The notes below the pieces were generated by a model. It saw only the letters and a program-made list of their open reading frames with translations, was not told the origin of the DNA and ran no database searches. 64,000 bases of DNA, from contig NZ_BMGT01000003.1 in assembly GCF_014640335.1 (NCBI RefSeq), positions 355,149 to 419,148 of the forward strand, in the 5' to 3' direction. Shown here piece by piece: positions 23,057 to 31,071 of this stretch; positions within the stretch are counted from its first letter, which is position 1, and every line of letters begins with the position of its first letter. This stretch comes from Edaphobacter dinghuensis. Lineage in GTDB: Bacteria > Acidobacteriota > Terriglobia > Terriglobales > Acidobacteriaceae. The position numbers were made by a program, and so were the translations under genes.

Positions 23057-24165
23057 GCATTCGTATCCCCATTGTTGTAGGCGCGTCTATTTTGATTTTG
23101 ATGGTTCATTCCGGACAAGGTATAGCGCAAAGTGCTAGTGTTTCGCAGGAAGCTAATGCAACTACTACACCAGTGCCGGTTGTACATTTGAAATTTGAAA
23201 CTGCACAGGTGCCGGTTGCTCTGCCTTCCCTGGTAGTTGCTGGATTACCGTTATGTGGATTCAAAGATTCGGAGTTGCTTGAGTTTGCGATGCCTCCGAA
23301 CTATGTCGAACGTGGGTTGTATTCAATCACAGCCGGTAAAGAAGTTCGCACGTTTTCGATAGCTGATCCAACGGACAGGAAGTTTCTTCGCAACTTTCTC
23401 CAGTTCGATGCGAACGACTCAGGTGCCTATATCCTTACTGCCACTACGCATCGCTTTCAGAAGGATGCATCTGGAAATGCCGTTCAGGGTGACGTGGGTG
23501 ATTCAATGACCTATGACATTCTGCGATATGACGATCAAGGGCAGCTTAAGGAGACAAATCATCTCGATTTACATCTTCATCCAATACGTTTCGGAGTGTT
23601 TCCGAATGGCGATTTTTTGGTGTTGGGCATTGACGATGTGAATTTGACTCCTCAAGCTGCGATACTCCACTCCGATGGATCACTTCGCGCCTACGTAGAT
23701 CTCTGGAATGAGATCCCGTCTAACGATGCGCTAGCGGCTACAGTATCTAAGGGGTTCGGCCAGGGGTCGGAGTTGATGAAATTGTCGATTGGTCTAGGTT
23801 CCTATAGGATCGAGCACACTCCGACAGGCTTGGCCTTATTTAGATACGGTATCTCCAACAAGATCATTTTGGTCACCTCAAGCGGGGCGATAAGTACAGT
23901 TACACCACAGATCCCAAAGGGTTATACCGTGGATTCCTTGGTCGAATCAGATAAAAGATGGTTGCTGCGCGTGGATGGTCCGGACTCTGGCTCCGATGCC
24001 AAATTCCAGATATTTGAGTTTCGCAGTGATGATGGAACGTTAGTTGGCGCAATGAATACTGCGCCCGCACCGAGTTCTGGATTCGCCTGCGAAAGAGATG
24101 GAGAGTTTCGTCTGATGCACTGGGTTGATAAAAAACCTTATCTGGAGACTGCGAAGCCGCAGTGA
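23053..24165 (+). CDS. Secreted beta-propeller-like protein of unknown function
   Basis: 370 residues, signal peptide to about 25 (GASILILMVHSGQGIAQ). The mature chain shows repeated strand-turn patterns of about 40-50 residues (GLYSITAGKEVRTFSI, YDILRYDDQGQLKETNHL, FGVFPNGDFLVLGID, AILHSDGSLRAYVDLW, KIILVTSSGAISTVTPQI, WLLRVDGPDSGSDAKFQIFEF), typical of beta-propeller or NHL-like secreted proteins of Acidobacteriota. No catalytic motif was recognised. Lower GC than neighbouring core genes suggests an accessory gene. There is no clear ribosome site before the ATG, which overlaps a small upstream frame. Confidence 0.75.
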   Translation: MSIRIPIVVGASILILMVHSGQGIAQSASVSQEANATTTPVPVVHLKFETAQVPVALPSLVVAGLPLCGFKDSELLEFAMPPNYVERGLYSITAGKEVRTFSIADPTDRKFLRNFLQFDANDSGAYILTATTHRFQKDASGNAVQGDVGDSMTYDILRYDDQGQLKETNHLDLHLHPIRFGVFPNGDFLVLGIDDVNLTPQAAILHSDGSLRAYVDLWNEIPSNDALAATVSKGFGQGSELMKLSIGLGSYRIEHTPTGLALFRYGISNKIILVTSSGAISTVTPQIPKGYTVDSLVESDKRWLLRVDGPDSGSDAKFQIFEFRSDDGTLVGAMNTAPAPSSGFACERDGEFRLMHWVDKKPYLETAKPQ

Positions 24166-24218
24166 CACGGCATGCCAGTCGGTAACCGTTGATTGATCTT
24201 TGCGAGGTCTGAGGTCTA

Positions 24219-25361
24219 CTAGAGTTCCATGGCGAACTGGTGGGAGGGTTCGTAGGTGTTCGCTTTGGGTTCGGTGGAGAGGTCGAGGATCAGGCGCTCG
24301 AGCACCAGCAGTTTGTTGGCGGGGCTGCTGCGGAGTTCGAGGTCGGCGCGGGCTACCAGGCGGATGGCGCGGGTGAGGTCGCGGCGGGATTTGTAGCGGC
24401 GAGCTTGCTTGATGAGGTCTTCGGCGGCGAAGGGCGGCATGCGGAAGCCTTGCCATAGCGCCTGCCAGATGGCTCGGCTGTCGCGCACGTTTTTCTCGGA
24501 GATGATGAGCATCTGGCGGAAGGTACGGGCGAGCATGTAGAGGTGGCCGATGGCGGCGTCTTCTCCGCCGTCGGACGCGTTGAGCAGGCCGTGGAGCAGG
24601 AGCAGGGCGCGGGGGCGGTCCTTGGCGGAGATGGCGTCGGTCAGCTCGTAGAGGCTGCGTTGTTTTGCGGCGAGGACCATGGTTTCTACATCGCCGAGGG
24701 TGACGCGGTTTTTTCCTTCTACATAGAGGAGGAGTTTTTCGAACTCGCTGGCGATGAGCATCATGTCGGCGCCGAGGGCGTCGACCAGCTCGCGGGAGGC
24801 GTCGGGGTCGAACTTGACGGAGCGGGATTCGGCGGTGGCGATGACCCACTTGATAGCGTCGGTGTCTTCGACGCGGGCCAGCTCGACGAGGCCGCACCAG
24901 TCGCCGAGGGTCTCGCGAATCTTTTCGTAGCGCTCCTTGTCCTGGTAGTCCATCTTGCGCAGGTCGGTGGGGATGCGGAGATGGTCGGCTACGAAGAGGA
25001 TGAGGGCCGAGGGGTTGGGTGAGCGGAAGTACGCGTCGATGGCGGCGAACTCTTCTTTTTTGCTGCCGCGTCCGTAGAGGGCTTTGAGGCCGCGGACGAA
25101 GAGGACCTGGAAGGGCGCCATGAGCGACGGAGTCTGGGCGCGGTCGAGGATCTCGAAGATGCTGGTTTCGGCGAGATCGAGGTCGTGGAGGCAGAAGTCG
25201 CGGGTTTCGGGTGGCGCAAGGGTGGAGAGGACGGCTTTGCGGCAGCGGTCGTAGAGGAAGATCTCGTCGCCGATGAGGACGTAGCCGGGGCGGAGGGACG
25301 GCGAGGCGATCTCTTCGATGAAGCGGTCGGTGCTGGCAAAGCTGCGAAGTGAGGTGGGCAT
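24219..25361 (-). CDS. holA: DNA polymerase III subunit delta
   Basis: The delta subunit opens the beta clamp as part of the clamp loader during chromosome replication. The 380 residues show the AAA+-like but Walker-less delta pattern: GYVLIGDEIFLYDRC at about 26-40 (the degenerate P-loop position), the segment LMAPFQVLFVRGL (about 80), EFAAIDAYFRSPNPSALILFV, and the lid and collar region FDPDASRELVDALGADMMLIASEFEKL (about 184-210) with a C-terminal collar (MPPFAAEDLIKQARRYKSRRDLTRAI). The length is slightly above the usual 340. The gene follows lptE by 159 nt, a pairing common in bacteria (lptE-holA). Confidence 0.92.
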   Translation of the reverse strand: MPTSLRSFASTDRFIEEIASPSLRPGYVLIGDEIFLYDRCRKAVLSTLAPPETRDFCLHDLDLAETSIFEILDRAQTPSLMAPFQVLFVRGLKALYGRGSKKEEFAAIDAYFRSPNPSALILFVADHLRIPTDLRKMDYQDKERYEKIRETLGDWCGLVELARVEDTDAIKWVIATAESRSVKFDPDASRELVDALGADMMLIASEFEKLLLYVEGKNRVTLGDVETMVLAAKQRSLYELTDAISAKDRPRALLLLHGLLNASDGGEDAAIGHLYMLARTFRQMLIISEKNVRDSRAIWQALWQGFRMPPFAAEDLIKQARRYKSRRDLTRAIRLVARADLELRSSPANKLLVLERLILDLSTEPKANTYEPSHQFAMEL

Positions 25362-25520
25362 CGTTAGAGAAAGACCGACCGCGGATGGCCGCGGGTGAGA
25401 CGGATGACAGAAACACCTAATCGGGATTTTACCGATTTGTCAGGCGATAAGAGGGCAAAAGTAGATAAGTGGTAACGCTGACGGGTGGATAAATGGGAAC
25501 GATAAGCCGAGTTAGGGCGG

Positions 25521-26036
25521 CTAGAAGGATTCGAGCATGTCGCTGACGAGGGCCTGGGCGAAGTCGCGGGCGACGCGGCGGACGGCGGCGGGGTCTTCTT
25601 GAATGAAGCCGCTGAGGTCCTGGGTGGACTGGTACTGCTCATGAAAGATGACGGCGTCGTTGCGATAGAGGACGTGGCCGTCGTGGGCGGTGAGCAGGAC
25701 TTTGGCGGTGATGGTGACGAGGTAGCTGGAGGACTGGCCGCTGGTTGCGTCGTAGGTGAGCGGCGCGACGGCCTGCGAGAGGATGGTGCCGTGGAGGGTA
25801 GCGTCGGCGTCGGAGGAGTCGGTGTTGAGGATGCGGTATTTGGTGCGGGTGTTCAGCTCGCGGATAGTGGCCTGAGTGAAGGCCATCTCGGTATGGAAGG
25901 CTTGCGCGCGGGTGGTGAAGATAGGCACGGCCAGGGTACTGACGTTACCGGGGATGTGCGTGGCGGAGCCGACGGTATGGTAGCCGCATCCGGCGAGGGG
26001 AAGGAGAAGGAAGAGGGTGAGGGTGCGGAGGCGCAT
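25521..26036 (-). CDS. lptE: LPS-assembly lipoprotein LptE
   Basis: The outer-membrane lipoprotein that plugs the LptD barrel for lipopolysaccharide export to the cell surface. The 171 residues start with a lipoprotein signal ending in LAGCGY (Cys17 acylated). This is followed by the family signature YHTVGSATHIPGNVSTLAVPIFTT, then IRELNTRTKYRILNTDSSDADATLHGTI, and a helical end (VARDFAQALVSDMLESF). Low sequence identity is normal for LptE; the lipobox plus the GYHTVG and IPGNVSTLAVP motifs and position before holA make the call. It confirms a diderm organism with LPS. Confidence 0.9.
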   Translation of the reverse strand: MRLRTLTLFLLLPLAGCGYHTVGSATHIPGNVSTLAVPIFTTRAQAFHTEMAFTQATIRELNTRTKYRILNTDSSDADATLHGTILSQAVAPLTYDATSGQSSSYLVTITAKVLLTAHDGHVLYRNDAVIFHEQYQSTQDLSGFIQEDPAAVRRVARDFAQALVSDMLESF

Positions 26037-26040
26037 TCGT

Positions 26041-26151
26041 CTTTAGCTATTGTCGCATTGGGTGGGGCGATAGCTAAAGGTGGTGCTAAGCGAAATACAG
26101 GGGTCTCTCCACTACGGCGGCAAATGCGCCGCCTTCGGTCGAGATGACGTG
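26041..26151. repeat. Interspersed intergenic repeat, copy C, with adjacent hairpin
   Basis: The core AAATACAGGGGTCTCTCCAC begins at 26093 and ends GGTCGAGATGACGTG at 26151; here the variable middle is a CGGCGGCAAATGCGCCGCC hairpin instead of the TTCGCTTCG of copies A and B. Immediately left, CTTTAGCTAT (26041-26050) and ATAGCTAAAG (26070-26079) form a further inverted repeat. The element lies between ftsH and lptE. Confidence 0.75.
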
Positions 26152-26174
26152 AGTTTGGGATGGGTCTGGGCATA

Positions 26175-26204
26175 AAAATGGGCGGCCGATGGGCCGCCCA
26201 TTTT
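26175..26204 (-). terminator. ftsH terminator
   Basis: A 13-bp perfect stem AAAATGGGCGGCC (26175-26187) with GGCCGCCCATTTT (26192-26204) and loop GATG, 18 nt past the ftsH stop. T-tracts occur on both sides, so it may be bidirectional. Confidence 0.9.
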
Positions 26205-26221
26205 GGTTGCTTGTCAACTTG

Positions 26222-28156
26222 TTATGCCGGTGAGGTGTGGCCTTCGCCGAAGCCAGGTTTGCGGCCGGATTCGGGCTTGAGCACCTTCTGGGCCTCACCG
26301 TTGCCGGAGTCCACACCGGAGAGCGCGGAGCGGACCGCCGGAAGTTCTTTGCCTTCGATGATGAGTTTGATCTCGGCTGCGTCCAGGGTCTCACGCTCGA
26401 GCAGGGCTGCTGCCATACGGTGCATGATGTCCTGGTTGGAGTCGAGGATGGTGTAGGCAGATTTATAAGCGGCCTCGACGAAGCGGCGGACCTCGGCGTC
26501 GATCTGCTTGGCGGTGTCGTCGGAGAAGTCGCGGTGCTGTGCGATCTCACGGCCGAGGAAGATCTGCTCTTCCTTCTTGCCGTAGGTCATGGGACCGAGG
26601 TTGCTCATGCCGAACTCGCAGACCATCTTGCGGGCGAGCTCGGTGGAGCGCTCGATGTCATTGCCGGCACCGGTGGTCATCTGCTTGAGGAAGATCTCTT
26701 CGGCGCAGCGTCCGCCCATGAGGGTGGCGAGGCGCGTTTCGAGATAGTCACGGGTGACCGTGTGCTGATCTTCTTCGGGCAGGTAGACGGTCACGCCGAG
26801 AGCCATACCGCGCGGGATGATGGTGACCTTGTGCAGCGGGTCGGAGTGCTCGCGCAGGGCGGAGACGAGGGTGTGACCGGCCTCGTGATAGGCGGTGACG
26901 CGTTTCTCTTCGTCGGTGAGCAGCATCGACTTGCGCTCGGCGCCCATCATAACCTTGTCCTTGGCCACTTCGAAGTCGTACATATGGACCGACTTGCGGT
27001 TGAAGCGGGCGGCAGTAAGGGCGGCTTCGTTGACCATGTTGGCGAGGTCGGCTCCGCTGAAGCCCGGTGTTCCGCGAGCGAGGACATTGAGGTTGACGTC
27101 TTCGGCCATGGGGATCTTCTTGGAGTGGACCTTGAGGACCTCTTCGCGGCCACGGATGTCGGGACGATCGACGATGACACGGCGATCGAAGCGGCCGGGA
27201 CGGAGAAGTGCGGGGTCGAGCACGTCGGGACGGTTGGTGGCAGCGACGAGGATGACGCCGTCGTTGGCTTCGAATCCGTCCATCTCGACCAGAAGCTGGT
27301 TGAGGGTCTGCTCACGCTCGTCGTGTCCGCCGCCGAGACCTGCTCCACGGTGACGGCCTACAGCGTCGATCTCGTCGATGAAGATAATGCAAGGGGCGTT
27401 CTTCTTGCCCTGCTCGAAGAGGTCACGGACGCGGCTTGCACCGACGCCGACGAACATCTCGACGAAGTCTGAACCGGAGATGGAGAAGAAGGGAACGTTG
27501 GCTTCGCCGGCGACTGCGCGAGCGAGCAGGGTCTTGCCGGTGCCCGGAGGCCCGACGAGCAGGACGCCCTTGGGGATGCGGCCGCCGAGGCGCTGGAACT
27601 TCTGCGACTCGCGCAGGAACTCGATGATCTCCTTGAGCTCTTCTTTGGCCTCATCGACTCCGGCGACGTCCTTGAAGGTGATCTTCTTCTGCTGCATGGA
27701 GAGCAGGCGTGCCTTGCTCTTGCCGAAACTCATGGCCTTGTTGCCGCCGGACTGCATCTGGCGAATCATGAAGAACCAGAGGCCGAGCAGAAGAGCGAAG
27801 GGGGCCAGATTGATGAGCAGGTTCAGCCAGGTGCTGCCGCTGGTGTCCTTGACGTTGATGTTGACGCCGTGGCTGCGGAGCGTCGTGTACATGTCAGGGT
27901 AGTTAGCCGGAATGACGGTGTGGAACTGATTCTTGACGTCGTCGCGATAGTGGCCGGTTACTTCGGAGCCATTGACGACGACATCACTGATCTTGCCGGC
28001 GTCAGCGTCGTTGAGGAGTTGGGTGAGGCTGATGGCCTTGTCCTGACCGGCGCCTGTGTTCTTGACGACGAACTGCCAGGCAACGAAGAGACAGGTTGCC
28101 ATGAAGACCCAGATCAGAATTTGTTTGACAGTCGAGTTCAAAGCGAATTTCCTCAT
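26222..28156 (-). CDS. ftsH: ATP-dependent zinc metalloprotease FtsH
   Basis: The membrane-anchored AAA+ protease that extracts and degrades membrane and short-lived soluble proteins. 644 residues, normal length. There are two N-terminal helices (about 12-30 and 112-131) around a periplasmic domain. The AAA module follows with Walker A GPPGTGKT (202-209), Walker [12 protein letters not shown] (about 257-267), the pore/SRH segment [20 protein letters not shown], and the zinc site HEAGH (424-428). The C-terminal region is flexible and Gly-rich ([19 protein letters not shown]). The gene stands between tilS and lptE, with its own terminator; tilS-ftsH order is common in bacteria and is kept here. 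Confidence 0.97.
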   Translation of the reverse strand: MRKFALNSTVKQILIWVFMATCLFVAWQFVVKNTGAGQDKAISLTQLLNDADAGKISDVVVNGSEVTGHYRDDVKNQFHTVIPANYPDMYTTLRSHGVNINVKDTSGSTWLNLLINLAPFALLLGLWFFMIRQMQSGGNKAMSFGKSKARLLSMQQKKITFKDVAGVDEAKEELKEIIEFLRESQKFQRLGGRIPKGVLLVGPPGTGKTLLARAVAGEANVPFFSISGSDFVEMFVGVGASRVRDLFEQGKKNAPCIIFIDEIDAVGRHRGAGLGGGHDEREQTLNQLLVEMDGFEANDGVILVAATNRPDVLDPALLRPGRFDRRVIVDRPDIRGREEVLKVHSKKIPMAEDVNLNVLARGTPGFSGADLANMVNEAALTAARFNRKSVHMYDFEVAKDKVMMGAERKSMLLTDEEKRVTAYHEAGHTLVSALREHSDPLHKVTIIPRGMALGVTVYLPEEDQHTVTRDYLETRLATLMGGRCAEEIFLKQMTTGAGNDIERSTELARKMVCEFGMSNLGPMTYGKKEEQIFLGREIAQHRDFSDDTAKQIDAEVRRFVEAAYKSAYTILDSNQDIMHRMAAALLERETLDAAEIKLIIEGKELPAVRSALSGVDSGNGEAQKVLKPESGRKPGFGEGHTSPA

Positions 28157-28407
28157 TTTCCGGTCTTTGCAGCAACCTCTGAACGTGCTGGCGCTTGCTG
28201 GACCCGGCTGCCGGGATTACCAAAAGCCCCGAAAGCCTACATCGTTAGACGACAGCGATAGGGGAAGGTGCCGGGGAAGAACGTTTAAGAGCCGCCCTGG
28301 AGAATCGTCCTACCGAGTCAAGTAGTTAGATTCTACTCTTTGGCTGGGGATTCGGGGGAGATGAATTCTGAATGTTCTGTAGCCAAAGGTGTGGCAGGCA
28401 ACGAGGG

Positions 28408-29481
28408 CTATTTCTGGAGAAATAAGCGAAGTTCGCGGTGAGAGCGCTCGGCGCGGAGCTGGCTGGAGAGGTGGAGGGCTGCCCCGGTGCGGGCGGCGAC
28501 GGTCGGAAGGGTTAGAAATCCGCAGAGGGCCAGAAGGCGGGAGGTTTCATCGAAGCTGAGGCGGGCACCGAGCTGGCGGGCGGCGGCGCGGAGGACGCGG
28601 CGGCGAAGGGCGGGGTCGAGCGAGCGGAGGCGGTCAAGCTCGATGGCCACGGCGGACTGGCCGGGGGCGGTGCTGACGGAGCGACCACCGCCACGGACGG
28701 GCTTGCCGGGGAGCAAAATCTGTGGAAGCAGGCGGTTTAGCTCGATCTGCCAGCGGGCTTCTTCTTCGCGTGCCAGCTCGGCAAGATTGGCTAAGGTCTG
28801 GTCGAGATGGGGGTTGTAATCGCGGAGCTGGGGTATCAGCTCGTGACGGATGCGGTTGCGGGTGTAGGCGGTGTCGGTGTTGGTGGAGTCTTCGCACCAG
28901 GGTTGGTTGAGTTGGTTGAGGTAAGCCTCGATCTCGGCGCGGCGGATGTTGAGGAAAGGGCGGAGGATTTTGCCGGGGCGGATGCCGGGAGTCTGGGGCG
29001 GAACTTGGACGATGGGGTGGATGGCGCTGAGGCCCTCGGTCCAGGCTCCGCGGAGGAGCTTCATGAGGACGGTTTCGGCCTGGTCGTCGAGGGTGTGGGC
29101 GGTGAGGATGGCGTCGGCCTCGCCAGTGGCGATGAGCGAGGCGAAGAAGTCGTAGCGGACGTTGCGGGCTGCCTCTTCGATGGTCTCGCCGGTTTTGGCT
29201 ACGCGCTCGGGAATCTTGGCGCTATGGAGGTGAAGGGGAATGTCGAGGCGAGCGCAGAGAGCTTCGACGAATTGCTGGTCGGTGTCGGCTTCGCCGGGAC
29301 GGATGCCGTGGTGGACGTGGGCGGCACTCAGGCCGACGCCGAGTGCATCTCGTTTTGCGGTGTTGGCGTTATGAACCGCGAGCAACAGGGCTACCGAGTC
29401 CGCTCCGCCGGAGATGGCGACGCAGATGCGGTCGCCGGGCTTGATGTTGGTGCGGTCGAAGAGAAGTGCGGGGGGTGGCAT
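28408..29481 (-). CDS. tilS: tRNA(Ile)-lysidine synthase
   Basis: It attaches lysine to C34 of the CAU-anticodon tRNA-Ile using ATP, so that AUA is read as isoleucine; essential in most bacteria. The N-terminal PP-loop ATPase motif AISGGADS is at 22-29. It is followed by the family motifs HVHHGIRPGEADTDQQFV (about 55-72), TAHTLDDQAETVLMKLLRGAW (about 124-144), and the PFL..R element (ILRPFLNIRRAEIEAYL). At 357 residues it lacks the full C-terminal domain of long TilS forms. It is immediately upstream of ftsH in transcription order, with 251 nt between them that hold no clear gene. Confidence 0.94.
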   Translation of the reverse strand: MPPPALLFDRTNIKPGDRICVAISGGADSVALLLAVHNANTAKRDALGVGLSAAHVHHGIRPGEADTDQQFVEALCARLDIPLHLHSAKIPERVAKTGETIEEAARNVRYDFFASLIATGEADAILTAHTLDDQAETVLMKLLRGAWTEGLSAIHPIVQVPPQTPGIRPGKILRPFLNIRRAEIEAYLNQLNQPWCEDSTNTDTAYTRNRIRHELIPQLRDYNPHLDQTLANLAELAREEEARWQIELNRLLPQILLPGKPVRGGGRSVSTAPGQSAVAIELDRLRSLDPALRRRVLRAAARQLGARLSFDETSRLLALCGFLTLPTVAARTGAALHLSSQLRAERSHRELRLFLQK

Positions 29482-29534
29482 TAGGTCTATGGTACTTGCG
29501 GCCAGCGCGAGACGTGACTTCTTATACTGGATGG

Positions 29535-30011
29535 ATGTTTGAGACGAGATTGGCGACAGAGGCGGATGCGGAGCTTATCAGTGAGCAGCGGCGACGGATG
29601 TTCGTGGACTCTGCTCAGGTAAGTGATGCGCGTTTGAGCGAGGTTACGGAGAACTTTGTACCTTGGGTGCGCGAGAGGCTGATCGATGGCCGCTATGTGG
29701 GGTGGCTGACTTCAGAAGAGAGGCATGTGGTGGCTGGTGCGGGGGTGCTGTTCATGGACTTTCCGCCGCACTGGATGGACCCCGAGCCGGTGCGTGCTTA
29801 TCTGCTGAATGTCTATGTTGACCCTGCGTTTCGCGGGCGTGGGCTTGCCAGAGAGTTGTTGGATGTGGCGATGAACGATGCGCGGCAACGAGGGATTAAG
29901 GTGATGTCGCTGCACGCCTCGGAGTTCGGCAGGCCCTTGTATGAGCGCAATGGATTTAAATCGACGAACGAGATGATTCTGTGGAGCGAGGCGGATGTGG
30001 CGGGGAAGTAA
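29535..30011 (+). CDS. GNAT family N-acetyltransferase
   Basis: A 158-residue single GNAT domain that would transfer an acetyl group from acetyl-CoA to an amine of unknown identity. The start is ATG 29535 (MFETRLATEADAELI), the usual beginning of this fold; 23 further upstream codons are open but unlikely. The acetyl-CoA binding motif A is LLNVYVDPAFRGRGLARELLDVA (the R-G-R-G loop included), followed by GIKVMSLHASEFGRPLYERNGFKST. It is divergent from tilS and convergent with the catalase-like gene. Substrate not predictable. Confidence 0.88.
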   Translation: MFETRLATEADAELISEQRRRMFVDSAQVSDARLSEVTENFVPWVRERLIDGRYVGWLTSEERHVVAGAGVLFMDFPPHWMDPEPVRAYLLNVYVDPAFRGRGLARELLDVAMNDARQRGIKVMSLHASEFGRPLYERNGFKSTNEMILWSEADVAGK

Positions 30012-30032
30012 ACCTTGATTCGCCACATCCGC
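29991..30032. terminator. Hairpin spanning the GNAT stop codon, probable convergent terminator
   Basis: GCGGATGTGGCG (29991-30002) pairs perfectly with CGCCACATCCGC (30021-30032) over an 18-nt loop that contains the GNAT stop codon. T-tails are weak, so function is likely but unproven. It separates two convergent genes. Confidence 0.5.
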
Positions 30033-30039
30033 TTCGTGG

Positions 30040-30990
30040 CTACTGCTCGTGAGCGCTGCGGCGACGGCGTCCGCTGATGAGGTAAACGGCGGCGCGCAGC
30101 TCGAGCAGCGGGTCGTCGGACGGCTCGATTCCGTCGACGCGCGGGATGGGATCGAAGATGATCTGCTTCTGCTCGTGGGCGTTGTCAGCTACGGGTTGGG
30201 TGAGCGTGATCGTGCCTAGTTCGAGCTGCGTGCGATCTTCGGGCCAGTGAATGGTTGCGTCGTCCACAACGTCTCCGTCGTCGGCGAGCTGCGCCAGGAT
30301 GCGGAATTTGATGGGGCCTTTGGCGATTCGTTCGGCGATCTCGTCGAAGAGGTAATTCGGAGTCTTCTTGGCGGCAGCCGCTTCGTCGAGGAAGTCGTTG
30401 CCCGCTTCGGGAAGGATGCGGTAGCGGCCGTAGCAGCTGGCACCGTCCTTGTTGATGAAGCGCATCGCGGTGACGCCGAAGTAGGACTCGCGGGCAAAAC
30501 TGGAAGGGTTGGGCTTGGCTGCCTGAACGAAGGCGAGGGCGGCGGGATGGCTGCCGAGATATGCCTCGACGGGAGTGGGGTGTGAAGTCGCGGAGGCGCT
30601 GGCGGCTATGGCTCGGAGGAACTCGAGGAACTCCTGCCCGGTGTGGGTGGGGAAGCCGTCGGTCGAGTGGCCGATGATGTCGGTGTGGGAGTGCTCGGCG
30701 AGGTGAAAGCGAATGGCGATGCCACGGGGGCTGGCGTTGGGATCGTTATCGGGGATAAGGGGCAGGCCGGTGGAGTTGGAGAAGCGTACCGTGACCGGAG
30801 TGGAGGAGCGTGTGAGATGGGAAGCGCGGGAGAGAGTGGTTGCGCTGGGTGTGGGCGTGAAAGTGCCTGTCAGGAGAGTGCCTTTGGCGTGGGCGGGGCG
30901 GAAGCCGGGATGCTGGCCGAAGATGGTTTCAAACTGCTGGAGCAGGTCGTTGCTGAGGGCAATGAGTCTTTCGTCTGAGGGAAGCGGCAT
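30040..30990 (-). CDS. Catalase-family heme peroxidase (SrpA-like, short form)
   Basis: A short member of the catalase superfamily, which lacks the flavodoxin-like and wrapping domains and usually acts as an organic-peroxide-dependent peroxidase. At 316 residues it matches the small form. The distal His is in RPAHAKG (about 31-37, His34), followed by VTVRFSNSTGLP and SPRGIAIRFHL. The proximal heme-ligand motif is R299-AAV-Y303 near the end. The Asn of the classical distal site is not obvious. No signal peptide was found, so it is likely cytoplasmic. AAGGAGATC precedes the ATG. Confidence 0.87.
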   Translation of the reverse strand: MPLPSDERLIALSNDLLQQFETIFGQHPGFRPAHAKGTLLTGTFTPTPSATTLSRASHLTRSSTPVTVRFSNSTGLPLIPDNDPNASPRGIAIRFHLAEHSHTDIIGHSTDGFPTHTGQEFLEFLRAIAASASATSHPTPVEAYLGSHPAALAFVQAAKPNPSSFARESYFGVTAMRFINKDGASCYGRYRILPEAGNDFLDEAAAAKKTPNYLFDEIAERIAKGPIKFRILAQLADDGDVVDDATIHWPEDRTQLELGTITLTQPVADNAHEQKQIIFDPIPRVDGIEPSDDPLLELRAAVYLISGRRRRSAHEQ

Positions 30991-31071
30991 AGTGATCTCC
31001 TTGAGATTGTCGTTGTGGGGAGCCGTTGAATTTGTCTATTATGCAGCGCGAAGAAGGCGGAGAGGTGAATC

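Noticed and set aside
24040-25416. Minus-strand open frame of 458 codons
   Set aside because: Same-strand shadow of holA in another frame, dominated by Arg, Pro and His.
26237-27472. Plus-strand open frame of 411 codons
   Set aside because: Antisense to ftsH; Gly/Val/Glu-rich shadow frame.
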